A stretch of 64,000 nucleotides of DNA, taken from assembly GCF_900114745.1 (NCBI RefSeq), contig NZ_FOUB01000001.1, positions 1-64,000 on the forward strand, written 5' to 3'. Below the pieces are notes generated by a model, which did no database searches, had not been told where the DNA came from, and saw only the letters and a program-made list of their open reading frames with translations. Below, one piece after another: positions 63,250 to 64,000 of the stretch. This stretch comes from Nitrosomonas communis. Its GTDB lineage: Bacteria > Pseudomonadota > Gammaproteobacteria > Burkholderiales > Nitrosomonadaceae. Position 1 is the first letter of the stretch, and the number at the start of each line of letters is the position of its first letter. The position numbers were made by a program, and so were the translations under genes.

Positions 63250-63669
63250 GAAGACTTAGAAGAGCTTAGTAAGTGCAGTTTCATCCTAAATTTAACTGCG
63301 ATTAGGAGTAGGGTAATCATCAGATATTTGTGAGGTAGATTGAGAACTACTTTTTATATATGCGCTAAATAGTTCCATCAGCTGGTGACATATTGTTATG
63401 CAGATTGCTTTAGCCCTTGCTTGTATTCCTTTACTGCTTGCCATGAACATGCCATCCTTTATATTCAATACTAATTGATTGAAGTTTGATTATATTATTT
63501 GAGCTTGATTATATGTCATATAAATCCTTTGATTAATCATAGATGTGCTGTAATAAAATGAGCAATGCCGGTTAAAATAGTAGAGTGATAAATAATTGTT
63601 AATTCTTTAATTTTTCTTAAAATAATCAACGATGATCCGCCAGTATGGCGATAAAGAAAGGAATGTCTC
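63250..63669. other. Gap between the MASE1 fragment and cysK
   Basis: 420 bp, AT-rich, with no supported gene. It must contain the cysK promoter, but no clear -35/-10 pair could be fixed. Confidence 0.4.
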
Positions 63670-64000
63670 ATGTCAAATTGGTACCAAGACAATTCAAAAT
63701 CGATTGGAAGAACACCGTTAGTTCGACTTAATCATATTATTGATGGTGCAGCAGCAACAGTACTGGCCAAGATAGAGGGACGTAATCCGGCATATTCAGT
63801 CAAATGCCGTATTGGAGTTGCAATGGTCGATGATGCCGAGCGACGAGGATTACTCGGCCCTGGTAAAGAATTAGTTGAACCAACAAGTGGTAATACGGGC
63901 ATTGCTTTGGCATTTGTTGCGGCTGCACGAGGTATTCCATTGACCTTGACAATGCCGGAAACCATGAGTATCGAACGCCGAAAATTACTTGTCGCTTTTG
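63670..64000 (+). CDS. cysK: Cysteine synthase A, partial at window end
   Basis: The ATG at 63670 follows AAAGGAATGTCTC. The N-terminal 110 residues show [13 protein letters not shown], pyridoxal-phosphate Lys45 in [11 protein letters not shown], and the substrate loop [20 protein letters not shown]. It converts O-acetylserine and sulphide to cysteine. The rest is beyond the window. Confidence 0.95.
   Translation, partial: MSNWYQDNSKSIGRTPLVRLNHIIDGAAATVLAKIEGRNPAYSVKCRIGVAMVDDAERRGLLGPGKELVEPTSGNTGIALAFVAAARGIPLTLTMPETMSIERRKLLVAF

Overview
The window looks like an accessory-rich stretch of a betaproteobacterial chromosome, most like a Nitrosomonas-type ammonia oxidiser. That assignment is an inference from protein flavour, moderate GC content and heavy insertion-sequence load; no rRNA or ammonia-oxidation gene is present to prove it. 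No tRNA, rRNA or CRISPR array was found.

Layout. Positions 1-6.9 kb are an insertion-sequence graveyard: three decayed IS630-type copies (one nested inside an IS3-type transposase) and a decayed DDE transposase, surrounding a GC-richer pair of secreted-protein genes (2370-5174). Positions 7-10.4 kb hold a very repetitive 623-residue protein with two related RTX/type-I-secretion-like modules, long 5' and 3' non-coding flanks and a 28-bp direct repeat on either side. A zinc alcohol dehydrogenase and a pyruvate-decarboxylase-type enzyme follow (10.4-13.2 kb), then an exported putative cysteine-peptidase-fold protein.

Positions 16.7-28.2 kb are a tight operon for alpha-glucan and trehalose metabolism: TreS-maltokinase, GlgC, TreZ and a 1712-residue MalQ-TreY fusion. 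Three of its genes overlap or nearly touch. Glycogen phosphorylase and transaldolase lie at 42.8-46.6 kb on the other strand. Together these can interconvert glycogen, maltodextrins, trehalose and sugar phosphates. Glycogen synthase, branching and debranching enzymes and GlgE are not in the window.

Positions 28.4-31.1 kb hold a TetR regulator and a DUF4242/TPR operon that share the same operator. The middle section has a uracil-DNA-glycosylase-like gene, a TehA/SLAC1-type transporter, a SWIM-SNF2 helicase, several lipoproteins, serS, apt, guanine deaminase, a cell-wall pair (YcbK-like and L,D-transpeptidase) and PPK2. Positions 57.4-60.4 kb are a copper operon (copA, copZ, csoR) with a CsoR-type operator in its promoter. 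It is followed by a MASE1-GGDEF-EAL gene broken by a second IS3-type element, and the window ends inside cysK.

The most striking structural feature is a family of 14 short elements, mostly exactly 101 bp. They have 19-bp terminal inverted repeats, and nine of the 14 have matching 3-bp TAA or TTA flanks. They are scattered through the intergenic gaps between 6.8 and 55.8 kb and behave like a miniature inverted-repeat transposable element; no matching transposase is visible in the window.
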